Below, in pieces: positions 14,277 to 22,760 of a stretch of DNA of 29,730 bases. This DNA comes from CBDUBU01 sp965365465. Lineage in GTDB: Bacteria; Bacteroidota; Rhodothermia; Rhodothermales; DASSAV01. Made by a program: the position numbers and the translations under genes. Positions within the stretch are counted from its first letter, which is position 1, and each line of letters begins with the position of its first letter. The stretch spans positions 1 to 29,730 of the forward strand of contig CBDUBU010000011.1 in NCBI GenBank assembly GCA_965365465.1, given 5' to 3'. The notes under the pieces are model-generated. The model did not search any database and was not told the origin of the DNA. It saw only the letters and a program-made list of their open reading frames with translations.

Positions 14277-14999
14277 TCAGGCCGGCTGGCGTTCCACGCC
14301 CATCAGTTTGTATCCGATGCCGTATACGCTTTTGATCGGCCATGATTCTTCGTCCTCGCCATCCATGACCTTGCGCAGGGCGTTCACATGGCGGTCGATG
14401 GTGCGCGTCTCCACATCTCCGGGAAGCTCCCACACGTCGCGCAGCAATTGGGTGCGTGAGACAGTGCGCCCCCGGTGTCGTATCAGATAGCGCAGCAGGC
14501 GAAACTCCAGATCGGTAAGATCTACTCTTTCCTGCTGTCTCGTCACCTGGCCCGACCCCAAGTTGATTTCCAGCCCGCCGACGTTATAGATCCCTTTATC
14601 TTCATCCTGAGACGGCCGGCTGCGCCGCAGAATGGCCTGTACACGCGCCAGCAGTTCCTCTGTCGAGAATGGCTTGGTGAGGTAATCGTCCGCGCCGAGT
14701 TCAAAGCCCCGCATCCGGTCCTCATGGCCGCCCAGGCCGGTAAGCATCAGAACGGGGGTCTGAACGCCGCCTGAACGCGCCTCGCGCAGGATATCGAACC
14801 CGCTGCGTCCCGGAAGCTTGGCATCGAGAATCATCAAGGCGTAACCGGGCAAGGAAATGGCCTGCTGCAATCCGGCATCCCCATCCATTGCGAGCGTTAC
14901 ATCGAAGCCCTGGGCTTCCAGAAACAGCATAAGCCCGGTGCTTAACTGAGGGTCATCCTCTACCACAAGCAGGCGTTGTTCCGTCGATTCGTCGTTCAT
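14277..14999 (-). CDS. OmpR/PhoB-family response regulator
   Basis: From the ATG at 14999 the product has 240 residues. The receiver domain (about 8-122) has the acidic pair EDD at 14-16, phosphoacceptor Asp59 in MILDAKLPG, Thr87 in MLTG and Lys109 in LTKPF, so it should be phosphorylatable. The C-terminal winged-helix domain (about 135-235) shows DLTDLEFRLLRYLIRH, the recognition-helix region TRTIDRHVNALRKVM and the closing hairpin IKSVYGIGYKL. It should bind DNA as a dimer. A longer reading frame up to 15062 exists, but the shorter start fits receiver N-termini. No histidine kinase gene is adjacent, so the partner is encoded elsewhere. It is followed by the M28 peptidase gene. Confidence 0.94.
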   Translation of the reverse strand: MNDESTEQRLLVVEDDPQLSTGLMLFLEAQGFDVTLAMDGDAGLQQAISLPGYALMILDAKLPGRSGFDILREARSGGVQTPVLMLTGLGGHEDRMRGFELGADDYLTKPFSTEELLARVQAILRRSRPSQDEDKGIYNVGGLEINLGSGQVTRQQERVDLTDLEFRLLRYLIRHRGRTVSRTQLLRDVWELPGDVETRTIDRHVNALRKVMDGEDEESWPIKSVYGIGYKLMGVERQPA

Positions 15000-15408
15000 G
15001 GATGCATAGGTAATAAGTTCGTTGTTACGCAAAGGGGCGCCCTCGAAACAGACACGGCGCAAAGAATCATAAGCCCTACACCGATCGAGGCAGCGGAAAA
15101 GTTACCTGGGAAGCAGCAAAACAGCCTCCCGGCCCACCGGGCGGCGCCCCAAGATAAGGTCCGTTTCCATATTATGCACAGACGAAAACAAACAGTTTGC
15201 CGCATCGGGAACGCCGTTCTCGCAGGGTTGCCATATTAACTTCAGTCCAGCGAACGGGTTATAGGCAGACTGTGAAGGGATTGCAACAAGAATAACGCTC
15301 GCCGGGCAGGCTGCCGACCAGCGCACAGAGTTTTCTTGAAACCTGGACTGCCATGCGGCATAGATTCCGCCCTGATAGCGTTGTTGCATTTTATACGAGC
15401 TTGCCCCC
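15000..15408. other. divergent intergenic region, response regulator / ZapE-like gene
   Basis: No gene is supported in these ~400 bases; short ORFs on both strands look random. CCATATTA occurs at 15167-15174 and 15231-15238, and CCCGG/CCGGG pair around four bases at about 15128-15141. The promoters of both flanking genes must lie here, but I see no good TTTG-N19-TAnnTTTG match. Confidence 0.5.
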
Positions 15409-16422
15409 ATGCAGCCGCCCGAACGTTTTTCCAGCGCTGTTTTCGAGAACTACGACGCCGTGAAGCCGGGTCAGGCGGCGGCGCTTGCGGAAGCAAAACG
15501 TTTCGTAGATGAGATCCGCACGCGCCGGGGCTTGAAGCACCGTATGCGTCGATGGTTTGGCGAAAACGGCAGGCAGGCATGGAAGGGACTGTACCTGGTA
15601 GGGCCGGTGGGCACCGGAAAAACGCATCTACTGGCCTCCATGTACCACGCGCTGCACCCGGAGGCGCCCTGCGCGTTCCTGCATTCGAGCACGCTCTTTC
15701 GGATGCCTGAACATCCTGAGCAAATTGCGCGACGTATTGCGTCGCAATACCGGGTGCTGTGCCTGGATGAGATCGAACTGGATGATGCGGCCAACGAGGC
15801 CCGACTGGTCTTGCTGTTGAAGAAGCTGGAGGCATTCGGTGTGCTGCTCCTCGCTACGAGCAACGTCGAGCCTGAGAAATTCCTTTCGCGGGAGTTGGGA
15901 AACGACCGTTTCAGGCGTTTCCTGAACGAGGAGTTCAGGCAGTCGCACAAGGTCGTTGTGGTTGGAGGGGAGGACTACCGGCTTTCGTTGGAGCAGGAAG
16001 GCACGGCCTGGGTCGGGCCGCACCAGCGCACGCAGCGGGCCATGCGGCACGCTTTCGAAGGCGACCGCCGCCGCCGCCTCTGGATGACATTTTCCTCCCT
16101 GAGAGAAAAATCCATCCAGACGGAGCACACGCTGCTTATCAGCGAACTGGCTGGATATGAAAGCCTCTACCTGGCCGACATCGAGATCACCGGGCCGGAT
16201 GATGCTATTCGCCTGCTGCGCATCATTGACGATCTCTATGTGGCGCCTGACCCTCCGGTGCTGCATTTCACCTCCGAAACCGCTCCGGAGGATTGGTTCA
16301 GCGCTTCCGAAGCGCGGGGCGTTCTTGAAAAAGGGTTTGCCGAAAAGTTCAGACGCACCACTTCCCGGATGAACGCGCTCTGCCGGATCGAACGATTACC
16401 GTCGCTGCACCCCGCCGCGTGA
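15409..16422 (+). CDS. zapE: ZapE/AFG1-like ATPase
   Basis: The 337-residue protein is an AAA-type ATPase of the AFG1/ZapE family. Walker A is GPVGTGKT (65-72), followed by the family-typical HLLASMYHAL. Walker B is LCLDEIELDD (117-126), followed by LLLATSNVEPEKF (147-159), the sensor-1 and AFG1 TSN-P pattern. In Gammaproteobacteria ZapE interacts with FtsZ at the division ring, while mitochondrial Afg1 helps protein quality control; which applies here is not known. The canonical family motif after Walker B differs somewhat from Escherichia coli (LCLDEIELDD for LCFDEFFVSD), so it is a divergent member. It converges on the small lipoprotein gene with only 2 bp between stops. Confidence 0.78.
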   Translation: MQPPERFSSAVFENYDAVKPGQAAALAEAKRFVDEIRTRRGLKHRMRRWFGENGRQAWKGLYLVGPVGTGKTHLLASMYHALHPEAPCAFLHSSTLFRMPEHPEQIARRIASQYRVLCLDEIELDDAANEARLVLLLKKLEAFGVLLLATSNVEPEKFLSRELGNDRFRRFLNEEFRQSHKVVVVGGEDYRLSLEQEGTAWVGPHQRTQRAMRHAFEGDRRRRLWMTFSSLREKSIQTEHTLLISELAGYESLYLADIEITGPDDAIRLLRIIDDLYVAPDPPVLHFTSETAPEDWFSASEARGVLEKGFAEKFRRTTSRMNALCRIERLPSLHPAA

Positions 16423-16424
16423 GA

Positions 16425-16739
16425 TCAGGGCCGGACTTCTTCTATATGTAGAATCTCTACGTTCCGGCCCCACATCTGCGATGTCATCACATCGGCGCGG
16501 GGACGGGCGCGGAAGCGCACGCGCAACCCATCCTCGCGGAAGTCTTCCGGCAGATCAATCGGGTTGTACCGCGTTCCATCTTCCGCAAGGATGCCGTAGA
16601 ACCCACCCTCCAGATCCACAAAAGTAATATGCCCTGTTGCTTGCAGTTCGCCCACCGCACTCTTCCCTGCCGGCGAGCAGCCGGCTGCCGAAACATACAA
16701 CGCCACGAGCAATACGGACAGCAACAGAAGCCAACGCAT
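16425..16739 (-). CDS. small putative lipoprotein
   Basis: From the ATG at 16739 this encodes 104 residues. The N-terminus is a hydrophobic signal (RWLLLLSVLLVALYVSAAGC) with a cysteine after AAG, a loose lipobox, so it is probably lipid-anchored to the inner or outer membrane. The rest is a small beta-rich domain (ATGHITFVDLEGGFYGILAE, then LRVRFRARPR and VEILHIEE). I do not recognise a named family. It starts 4 bp after the mnmA stop on the same strand, so it is translationally linked to mnmA. A longer in-frame ORF reaching into mnmA is only an overlap, not coding. AAAGG just before the ATG may serve as its ribosome site. Confidence 0.7.
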   Translation of the reverse strand: MRWLLLLSVLLVALYVSAAGCSPAGKSAVGELQATGHITFVDLEGGFYGILAEDGTRYNPIDLPEDFREDGLRVRFRARPRADVMTSQMWGRNVEILHIEEVRP

Positions 16740-16743
16740 CCTT

Positions 16744-17904
16744 TTACCCCTGCAAGGTGTGATTCGCCGGGGCCCCCGAAGCTTCCAGTGAAACCGGCTC
16801 GCCGACCTTATGAATCCAGCCCCCGGCCAGCACATCGTCGCCTTCATAGAGCACGACCGACTGGCCCGGCGTAATGGCGTGCCGGGGATCAGCGAACGCG
16901 ACCTCCACGGTATCTTCGCCGGTCTGCCTGACCAGACAGGCGGCGCCTTCATCCTTGTAACGGACTTTTCCGACGGCAGGGCGCTCCTCGCACAGGTCCG
17001 GGTATTTGATGAAATTGATCTGGCGAGCCGTCAGCGTGTGCTGCACGAGTTCCTCGCGCGGCCCTACCGTGATGGTGTTGGTCCCTGCGTCGATAGAGGT
17101 GACATAGGCGGGATATCCCAGGGCAAGCCCCAGGCCGTGCCGCTGTCCGATGGTGTAAAACGGATAACCCTTATGGCGGCCCACTTCAGCGCCGCTCTTC
17201 AAGATAAAAAGCCCTCCGTCCACCCGGCTTTTCAGGCCGGGGACACGGTCCTGCAAGAACCGGCGATAGTCGTTGTCCGGGACGAAGCATATCTCGTAGG
17301 AATCCGGCTTGTCTGCTACCCGTGTCAGACCATACTCGGCAGCCATGCGGCGAATTTCAGGCTTCGAGTAAGCGCCCAGCGGGAAAAGGGAACGTCCCAG
17401 GTGGCGCTGCGGCAGGCCCCAGAGTGCATAGCTCTGATCCTTGTTCGCGTCCATGCCTTTCATAAGCACATAGCGCCCGGAACCTTCATCCTTTCGCACC
17501 CGTGCGTAATGGCCTGTCGCTATGTAATCGCAGCCCAGGCTGTCGGCCCGGCGCAGCAGCGCGGCCCATTTGATATGCGTGTTGCACAACACGCACGGAT
17601 TCGGCGTGCGCCCGGCGAGGTATTCTTCCGTGAAGCGATCGATGACCCAGTCGCCGAACTCCTCCCGGATGTCGACGATGAAGTGCGTAAAATCGAACTT
17701 CATCGCCACCGAGCGGGCATCGTTCATGGACTCCAGCGAACAGCAGCCAACCTCCTTCCCCGTGCGGAGGCCGCTGCTCTCGTAGTCCCAGGTTTTCATG
17801 GTGATGCCGACCACCTCATACCCCTGCTCGCGCAGCATGACAGCAGTCACCGAAGAATCAACGCCGCCGCTCATGGCGACCAGCACACGTCCTTGCTTGC
17901 TCAT
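16744..17904 (-). CDS. mnmA: tRNA-specific 2-thiouridylase MnmA
   Basis: From the ATG at 17904 the product has 386 residues, close to the usual length; an upstream extension to 18000 lacks family similarity. MnmA puts the 2-thio group on U34 of tRNA for Lys, Glu and Gln. Visible features: PP-loop SGGVDSS (12-18), the GCCSLESMNDARSVA motif typical of many bacteria, catalytic Cys104 in TPNPCVLCN, ATGHYARV (129-136), KDQSYALW (155-162), and the second catalytic cysteine Cys206 in SYEICFV. The C-terminal beta-barrel region is complete. Both active-site cysteines are present, so it should be functional. It is divergent from the rhodanese at 18023, which may, by inference only, help supply sulfur. 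Confidence 0.97.
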   Translation of the reverse strand: MSKQGRVLVAMSGGVDSSVTAVMLREQGYEVVGITMKTWDYESSGLRTGKEVGCCSLESMNDARSVAMKFDFTHFIVDIREEFGDWVIDRFTEEYLAGRTPNPCVLCNTHIKWAALLRRADSLGCDYIATGHYARVRKDEGSGRYVLMKGMDANKDQSYALWGLPQRHLGRSLFPLGAYSKPEIRRMAAEYGLTRVADKPDSYEICFVPDNDYRRFLQDRVPGLKSRVDGGLFILKSGAEVGRHKGYPFYTIGQRHGLGLALGYPAYVTSIDAGTNTITVGPREELVQHTLTARQINFIKYPDLCEERPAVGKVRYKDEGAACLVRQTGEDTVEVAFADPRHAITPGQSVVLYEGDDVLAGGWIHKVGEPVSLEASGAPANHTLQG

Positions 17905-18022
17905 CAAAACGGTTAAGTGCAGAATGCAAAGTAGCTTCGCCTGTTTGAACGGGATCAGACTTGCCGCGTTCCATCCGGGAGGGGCGCCTGTTTCCGTCAC
18001 ATTGAAAGCTTCACGCTGCGCT

Positions 18023-18604
18023 ATGCGTTCTTACCGGCATTGGAAAAGGCCTTTTACAGACCAGCTACGGCTGTTTACGGCGCTGGTTCTACTTATTTGT
18101 GCGGGAGCCGGCTGCGCCCGCGATCTGGGCTGGCCCGCGCTGAAGGCATCTATCCGGGCGCAATACCCTGACATTGACCAGATTCAGGCTGATTCCCTGG
18201 CTGCCTGGCTGCAAAAGCCAGATTCCCTCCGCCCGCTCCTGCTCGATGTGCGGACGCAGGAAGAGTATGAGGTGAGTCATCTGGCGGGCGCGGTTCGCGT
18301 GGAGCCGGAAACGCCGGATTTTTCCTTTCTGAATGAAACGTCCAGAGATCACCCTGTCGTCGCCTATTGCTCGGTCGGTTACAGATCCTCTGAGCTTGCA
18401 CAGCGACTCAAAAAAGCAGGGTTCACCAACGTCTCAAACCTGGAAGGCTCCATTTTTGAATGGGCCAATAGAGGTTACCCGGTCTACCGCAACGGGAGGC
18501 AGGTGCGGCAGGTGCATCCCTATGATCCCGTCTGGGGCAAGCTGCTGCGCCCGCCGCTCCGCGCCCCCAACCTGGATGCCGATCAGGTTGGAGACACGAA
18601 TTGA
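18023..18604 (+). CDS. rhodanese-domain protein, membrane-anchored
   Basis: The ATG at 18023 gives 193 residues; earlier in-frame starts lie inside the mnmA antisense region and are unlikely. The N-terminus has a hydrophobic segment (LRLFTALVLLICAGAGC) that may be a signal anchor or lipoprotein signal. The rhodanese domain (about 50-160) has LLLDVRTQEEYEVSHLAGA and active-site Cys116 in AYCSVGYRSS, then the WANRGYPV end motif. Single-domain rhodaneses carry sulfur as a persulfide, or detoxify; the exact role is not known. Facing mnmA head to head, a 118-bp gap holds both promoters. The C-terminal ~40 residues after the domain are polar and unassigned. Confidence 0.88.
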   Translation: MRSYRHWKRPFTDQLRLFTALVLLICAGAGCARDLGWPALKASIRAQYPDIDQIQADSLAAWLQKPDSLRPLLLDVRTQEEYEVSHLAGAVRVEPETPDFSFLNETSRDHPVVAYCSVGYRSSELAQRLKKAGFTNVSNLEGSIFEWANRGYPVYRNGRQVRQVHPYDPVWGKLLRPPLRAPNLDADQVGDTN

Positions 18605-18612
18605 GGATAAAA

Positions 18613-18640
18613 AAAGGGCAGCCGGTTGGGGCTGCCCTTT
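18613..18640 (-). terminator. intrinsic terminator between the rhodanese and EF-G-like genes
   Basis: A 10-bp perfect stem (18613-18622/18631-18640) around an 8-nt loop. On the minus strand it is followed by a run of T from the A-run at 18609-18615, making it a strong terminator for the EF-G-like gene. On the plus strand the T-run is short (TTTCTC), but it may also stop rhodanese transcription. Confidence 0.85.
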
Positions 18641-18660
18641 CTCAAGGTTGCGTGCGGCGT

Positions 18661-20784
18661 TTATGCTTCCTGCATTTCAGACGCTTCCGCTACCACTTTT
18701 TCCTGCACGTGGCGCGGCATGGGTTCGTAGTGGCTGAAGGTCGCCCGGTGCAGCCCGCGCCCCTGCGTGATGGAACGGAGCACCGTGGAATACCGGTGCA
18801 GTTCCGCCTCCGGCACCTGCGCCACTGTCTTCTGAAAGACCCCTTCGGCCTCGATGCCCTGGATGCGGGCGCGGCGCGTGTTCAGGTCGCCCATGACATC
18901 TCCGGTGTACGCGTCGGGAGCCAGGACCTCCAGGTTGTAGATGGGTTCGAGCAGCACCGGTTGGGCTTCCCGGAACGCATCCCGGAAACACATACGCGCC
19001 GCCGTTTTGAACGCATTTTCGTTGGAGTCTACCGGGTGCATACCCCCGTCGAAGATCACCACCCGAATGTCGCCGACCGGGTAGCCGGCGATGGGGCCTT
19101 CCTGCGTAGCTTCCATGACGCCTTTCTGAATGGCGCCAAAGAAGCGCCTCATGTCGATCACGCCGCCGACGATGGCATCGATGAACTGCACCTTCGCGCC
19201 CCAGAGCGTTTCCACGAAGGCTTCGTTGCGCACCGTGATATCCGGAGGGGGATTAAAGGCGCCGTTCGCAGGTTCTACGAGCATCGAGATGTCTGCAAAC
19301 TGACCGGCCCCTCCCGTCTGCTTCTTGTGGCGATAGGAAGACCGGGCCTGGCTCTGAATCGTTTCGCGGTAGGCCACGCGCGGCCTGGAGTATTCTACCT
19401 CCACACCGAAGCGGTTTTTGAGGCGATAGCGCGCAATATCCAGGTGCATTTCACCCTGCCCGGCAAGCACCATCTGCTTCAGATGCTGGTCGTGTATCAG
19501 GGTGAGAGAAGGATCCTCCTCGGCGAGTTGGTGAAGCCCTTGCGCGAGTTTGTCTTCCTCGCCTTCGCGGGAGGGACGGATGGCAACCGTGTAACGCGGG
19601 TCGGGAAACGAGATCGGGGTTATGACAACGTTGCTGCCCTTCTGCCGCAATGTATTGCTGGTATGCGTGTTTTTCAGTTTTACGAGCGCCCCAAGATCGC
19701 CGGCCACCATTTTCACCACTGTGTCGCGTTCCCGTCCGTTGATGGCATAAAGCTGTCCGAGGCGCTCGGAGGAGCCTGTCTGCGCGTTCTCCAGGTCCAT
19801 TCCCTGCTCCAGCGTCCCTGAATAGACGCGGAAAAAGGAATAGTCGCCTACGTGCTGTTCGGCCATGGTCCGGTAGATGAAGACCACGGGCTGGCCGCCA
19901 GGAGCAGCGACAACCGGTTTTCCTTCGGTTGTATCTGCCGGAGGCATTTCAGAAGGAGACGGGCAAACGTTGTCGATAAAACTCATCAGGCGCGAAACCC
20001 CGATGTTCTGCGTTGCGCTCGTGAGGAAAATCGGGAAGAGTTGCCTCTTCAGCATTGCCTCATGCAAGCCCTTACGCATTTCGTCTTCGGTAAGGCTGCC
20101 CTTCTCGAAATACAATTCCATCAGGGTTTCATCGTTTTCGGCGATGTTCTCGACAAGTTCGTTGTGCAGCGTTTCCGCCTGCTCCAGCAGGTCTGCGCCA
20201 ATATCCGTGATCTCCGGCTTGCCGGCGCCTTCCGGAAAGGTAAGCTGCTTCATAAGCAACACATCGACGATGGAACGCGAGCCGGGCGCCACAGGAATCT
20301 GAATAACGGTAGCGCCTCTGCCGAAACGCCCTTTGACCTGGTCAACAAGCCCGTCGAAATCATAATCGGCTCTGTCGATGTGATTGATGACAAACATCGA
20401 GGGTTTTTTCGTCATCTCTCCATAGGTCCAGGCCAGTTCCGTGCCCACCTGCACCCCCTCTCCTGCATTCAGGACGTAGATGGCCGTATCCGCCACGCGC
20501 AGCGCCGAAACCACTTCCCCGACGAAATCCGGATAGCCGGGCGTATCGAGAATATTGATTTTGTGGCCCTCCCACTCGGCATGTACGAGTGAGTGAAATA
20601 CTGACATCTGCCGTTCGATCTCACTGGGGTGGTAGTCGCTAACCGTACTGCCTTCCTCAATGCTACCCATGCGCTTGATCGCGCCGGTGTCGAGCAGCAT
20701 CGCCTCGGCAAGCATCGTCTTGCCGCTGCCTTGATGCCCTACCAGGGCCACATTACGAATGTGATCCGCATCGTAAACATTCAT
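18661..20784 (-). CDS. EF-G-like translational GTPase (EF-G-2 type)
   Basis: The 707-residue protein has the full EF-G architecture: GTP-binding domain, domain II, and domains III-V, the last ones with the conserved GQGEMHLDIARYRL stretch and a GYPVGDIRV turn. The P-loop is GHQGSGKT (16-23) and not the GHIDAGKTT of true EF-G, which places it in the second EF-G-like subfamily also seen in Thermus and many Bacteroidota. G3 is DTPG (80-83). G4 reads NHID (134-137) instead of NKxD, so guanine specificity should be checked. The job of this paralog is not well settled; the cell should have a canonical fusA elsewhere. It is transcribed alone, with a terminator 3' and a 320-bp upstream gap. Confidence 0.9.
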   Translation of the reverse strand: MNVYDADHIRNVALVGHQGSGKTMLAEAMLLDTGAIKRMGSIEEGSTVSDYHPSEIERQMSVFHSLVHAEWEGHKINILDTPGYPDFVGEVVSALRVADTAIYVLNAGEGVQVGTELAWTYGEMTKKPSMFVINHIDRADYDFDGLVDQVKGRFGRGATVIQIPVAPGSRSIVDVLLMKQLTFPEGAGKPEITDIGADLLEQAETLHNELVENIAENDETLMELYFEKGSLTEDEMRKGLHEAMLKRQLFPIFLTSATQNIGVSRLMSFIDNVCPSPSEMPPADTTEGKPVVAAPGGQPVVFIYRTMAEQHVGDYSFFRVYSGTLEQGMDLENAQTGSSERLGQLYAINGRERDTVVKMVAGDLGALVKLKNTHTSNTLRQKGSNVVITPISFPDPRYTVAIRPSREGEEDKLAQGLHQLAEEDPSLTLIHDQHLKQMVLAGQGEMHLDIARYRLKNRFGVEVEYSRPRVAYRETIQSQARSSYRHKKQTGGAGQFADISMLVEPANGAFNPPPDITVRNEAFVETLWGAKVQFIDAIVGGVIDMRRFFGAIQKGVMEATQEGPIAGYPVGDIRVVIFDGGMHPVDSNENAFKTAARMCFRDAFREAQPVLLEPIYNLEVLAPDAYTGDVMGDLNTRRARIQGIEAEGVFQKTVAQVPEAELHRYSTVLRSITQGRGLHRATFSHYEPMPRHVQEKVVAEASEMQEA

Positions 20785-20970
20785 AGACTGTTCCTCAAAA
20801 ACCGCAGACTGCGGGCTGGCTCCTTGCGCCCGAACCGTTCACATGCGCACCGGCAGGACCAAAGAGACGTTCTTAAACATGAATGACCTCGTGACGCCAC
20901 CCGACCCGTCTCCTGCTCATGCAAAGCGCTTTTCCGAAGCAAGAGATCCACTGACAGGCCGGTTTGCAGA
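20785..20970. other. intergenic stretch between the EF-G-like gene and tsaB
   Basis: This region, continuing to 21104, has no firm gene. A plus-strand ORF from the ATG at 20879 to 21034 (51 codons) has a protein-like composition but no motif, and it overlaps the inverted repeat at 20971-20993, so I do not call it. The promoter of the minus-strand EF-G-like gene must lie here, but no clear element was found. Confidence 0.4.
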
Positions 20971-21004
20971 AACGGTACGCCATCTGTACCGTTCACATTA
21001 TAAT
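20971..21004 (+). promoter_or_regulatory. operator-like inverted repeat and TATAAT upstream of tsaB-accD
   Basis: AACGGTAC (20971-20978) and GTACCGTT (20986-20993) form a perfect 8-bp inverted repeat with a 7-bp spacer. TATAAT lies 5 bp downstream at 20999-21004, overlapping TAATTTAG, one base off the Bacteroidota -7 consensus. The repeat would cover the -35/-33 region, a classic repressor position. It is about 100 bp before the tsaB start. No regulator gene for it is evident nearby. Confidence 0.5.
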
Positions 21005-21104
21005 TTAGTTAAGATACACGGGCGAACGAAATAATCAAGAAGTTGCGCGGGCGAAAACGAGTGCAGCAATCCGTTCAACCGTCTACTAACACTGCCTGTT
21101 GCTT

Positions 21105-21845
21105 ATGAATCTGCTGGCTCTCGAAACAGCTACCGACCTCTGCGGGGTCGCCCTGATCCAGGAGGAACGCCTTACCGTGGAACTGACCCTTTTCCGCCCG
21201 CGTGCGCACGCAGAGAACCTGGCTGTGCTCATCCGTGACGCGCTTCGTTACGGCAACATTGAGGCGCGTGATCTGGAAGGGATTGCTGTTTCGATGGGGC
21301 CGGGATCCTACACAGGGCTTCGCATTGGAACCAGCAGCGCAAAGGGGTTGGCTTTTGCCGCTGACGCTGCCCTTGTGGGCGTGTCCTCCCTTGAAGCGCT
21401 GTCGGCCTCGGTAGCCGCTTCCGCCGCTCCCGGCGACGTGGTATGCACGGCATTTCGCGCCCGGCGCGATGAGGTATACGCAGCAGCCTTTCGGGTGGCA
21501 GCGAGCGGCATCCTCGAACCAATAGCCGAAACCGCAGCGCTCAAGCAAGACGACATATCCATGTGGCTAGGGCCGCTTGCTTCCGGTCGCGTCTGGCTGG
21601 CCGGCGAGGGCGCCCAGACCCTTTCCTGTGCGATTGCCCGAACGCCGTCTCTGGAAGTGATTATGGCAGACTCTTCTGTTTTTGCGCCTTCGGCAGCCTG
21701 GGTTGCGCGGCGCGGACTGGAGCGCATGAAAAACGGCCTCATCGAGGATCTGGCAAGCTTTGAGCCGTTTTACCTTAAAGAGTTCGTGGCGAAAGAGCAA
21801 AAACGTTCTATCTTTGAACGGCTTTCCTTTTCCGGGCAGCGATAG
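21105..21845 (+). CDS. tsaB: tRNA threonylcarbamoyladenosine biosynthesis protein TsaB
   Basis: The ATG at 21105 gives 246 residues; a TTG two codons upstream is the only alternative. TsaB forms a complex with TsaD and TsaE that puts threonylcarbamoyl on A37 of ANN-decoding tRNAs, and stabilises TsaD. Features: the N-terminal ASKHA strand LLALETATDLCGVALIQ, then AHAENLAVLI, then the hallmark SMGPGSYTGLRIGTSSAKGLA. The C-terminal half is divergent, as in other TsaB proteins. It ends FYLKEFVAK..., close to the PxYLR-type ends of TsaB. It sits 56 bp upstream of accD on the same strand and is likely co-transcribed. No tsaD or tsaE is in the window. Confidence 0.95.
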   Translation: MNLLALETATDLCGVALIQEERLTVELTLFRPRAHAENLAVLIRDALRYGNIEARDLEGIAVSMGPGSYTGLRIGTSSAKGLAFAADAALVGVSSLEALSASVAASAAPGDVVCTAFRARRDEVYAAAFRVAASGILEPIAETAALKQDDISMWLGPLASGRVWLAGEGAQTLSCAIARTPSLEVIMADSSVFAPSAAWVARRGLERMKNGLIEDLASFEPFYLKEFVAKEQKRSIFERLSFSGQR

Positions 21846-21901
21846 AAGGACCCTTGCGTCCCTGACGCCTGCACCTATTCCTGAAAAACAGAGCGACCTG
21901 T

Positions 21902-22747
21902 ATGGCATGGTTTGATCGCAAAAAAAAGGGCATACTCACGGCTTCAACCGACCAGAACGATGTACCGGAAGGCCGGTGGGTCAAGTGCCCGGACTGTGCT
22001 GAGATCCTCAACAAGCGAGAGTTGGAAGAAAACGCGCTGGTCTGCCCGAAATGCAGCCACCACTTTTCGATGGAGAGCACCGACTATTTCCGGCTCATCT
22101 ATGACGAGGGCGCGTTTACGTTACACGACGACCACCTGTATGCAACTGACCCGCTCCACTTTGAGGACCGCAAAGCCTACAGACGGCGCCTGGAGGATGC
22201 GCAACGGGAGACCGGGCTGAGCGACGCTGCACGTGCTGCCACAGGAACGGTAGGCGGGCATACGCTCTCAGCCGCAGCGCTCGATTTTTCCTTTATAGGC
22301 GGGTCTATGGGATCCGTGGTTGGCGAAGTGGTTTCGCGAGCCATCAAGCGGGCGTGCGCTGTCCATGCGCCGCTGCTGGTCATCTCGCAGAGCGGAGGGG
22401 CGCGTATGATGGAAGGCGCGCTCAGCCTGATGCAGATGGCAAAAACCAGCGCCCACCTTACCCGGCTTGCTGAAGAACGCCTGCCTTACATCTCGCTGAT
22501 GACCAACCCGACGACCGGCGGCGTAACGGCTTCCTTCGCCATGCTGGGAGACTTTAACCTGGCGGAACCACGCGCCCTCATCGGTTTTGCCGGCCCGCGC
22601 GTTATCCGGGAAACCATCGGTCAGGACCTGCCCTCCGACTTCCAGCGTGCAGAGTTCTTGCAGGAACACGGCTTTATCGACTTCATCGTGGACCGGCGCG
22701 AACTGCGCGCGCGACTTATTCAACTGCTGAACCTTCTCGCGTGCTGA
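21902..22747 (+). CDS. accD: acetyl-CoA carboxylase carboxyltransferase subunit beta
   Basis: The 281-residue product is the beta subunit of the acetyl-CoA carboxylase carboxyltransferase, which joins AccA to make malonyl-CoA from acetyl-CoA and carboxybiotin at the start of fatty-acid synthesis. An N-terminal zinc ribbon has four cysteines (Cys29, Cys32, Cys48, Cys51 in VKCPDC and LVCPKCSHHF). The crotonase-like fold follows with DFSFIGGSMGSVVGE, the SQSGGARMMEGALSLMQMAKT substrate-binding motif and the PTTGGVTASFAMLGD oxyanion region. All expected motifs are present. It follows tsaB by 56 bp and converges on the unknown gene at 22761 with a 13-bp gap. Confidence 0.97.
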   Translation: MAWFDRKKKGILTASTDQNDVPEGRWVKCPDCAEILNKRELEENALVCPKCSHHFSMESTDYFRLIYDEGAFTLHDDHLYATDPLHFEDRKAYRRRLEDAQRETGLSDAARAATGTVGGHTLSAAALDFSFIGGSMGSVVGEVVSRAIKRACAVHAPLLVISQSGGARMMEGALSLMQMAKTSAHLTRLAEERLPYISLMTNPTTGGVTASFAMLGDFNLAEPRALIGFAGPRVIRETIGQDLPSDFQRAEFLQEHGFIDFIVDRRELRARLIQLLNLLAC

Positions 22748-22760
22748 GGGATTGCCTGCC

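Noticed and set aside
13388..14335. 315-codon plus-strand ORF over the M28 peptidase
   Set aside because: It is antisense to a gene with all catalytic motifs; its composition (Arg, Gly, Pro, Ala) is that of a GC-rich shadow frame.
16425..16952. 175-codon version of the small lipoprotein
   Set aside because: The extra N-terminus overlaps the mnmA coding end and lacks a signal peptide; the internal ATG at 16739 opens directly on one.
16810..17916. 368-codon plus-strand ORF over mnmA
   Set aside because: Antisense to mnmA with both catalytic cysteines; no recognisable protein motif.
18601..19821. 406-codon plus-strand ORF over the EF-G-like gene
   Set aside because: Antisense shadow; the minus-strand protein is conserved along its full length.
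20879..21034. 51-codon plus-strand ORF before tsaB
   Set aside because: No motif or clear ribosome site; it covers the inverted repeat and promoter that better explain the region.
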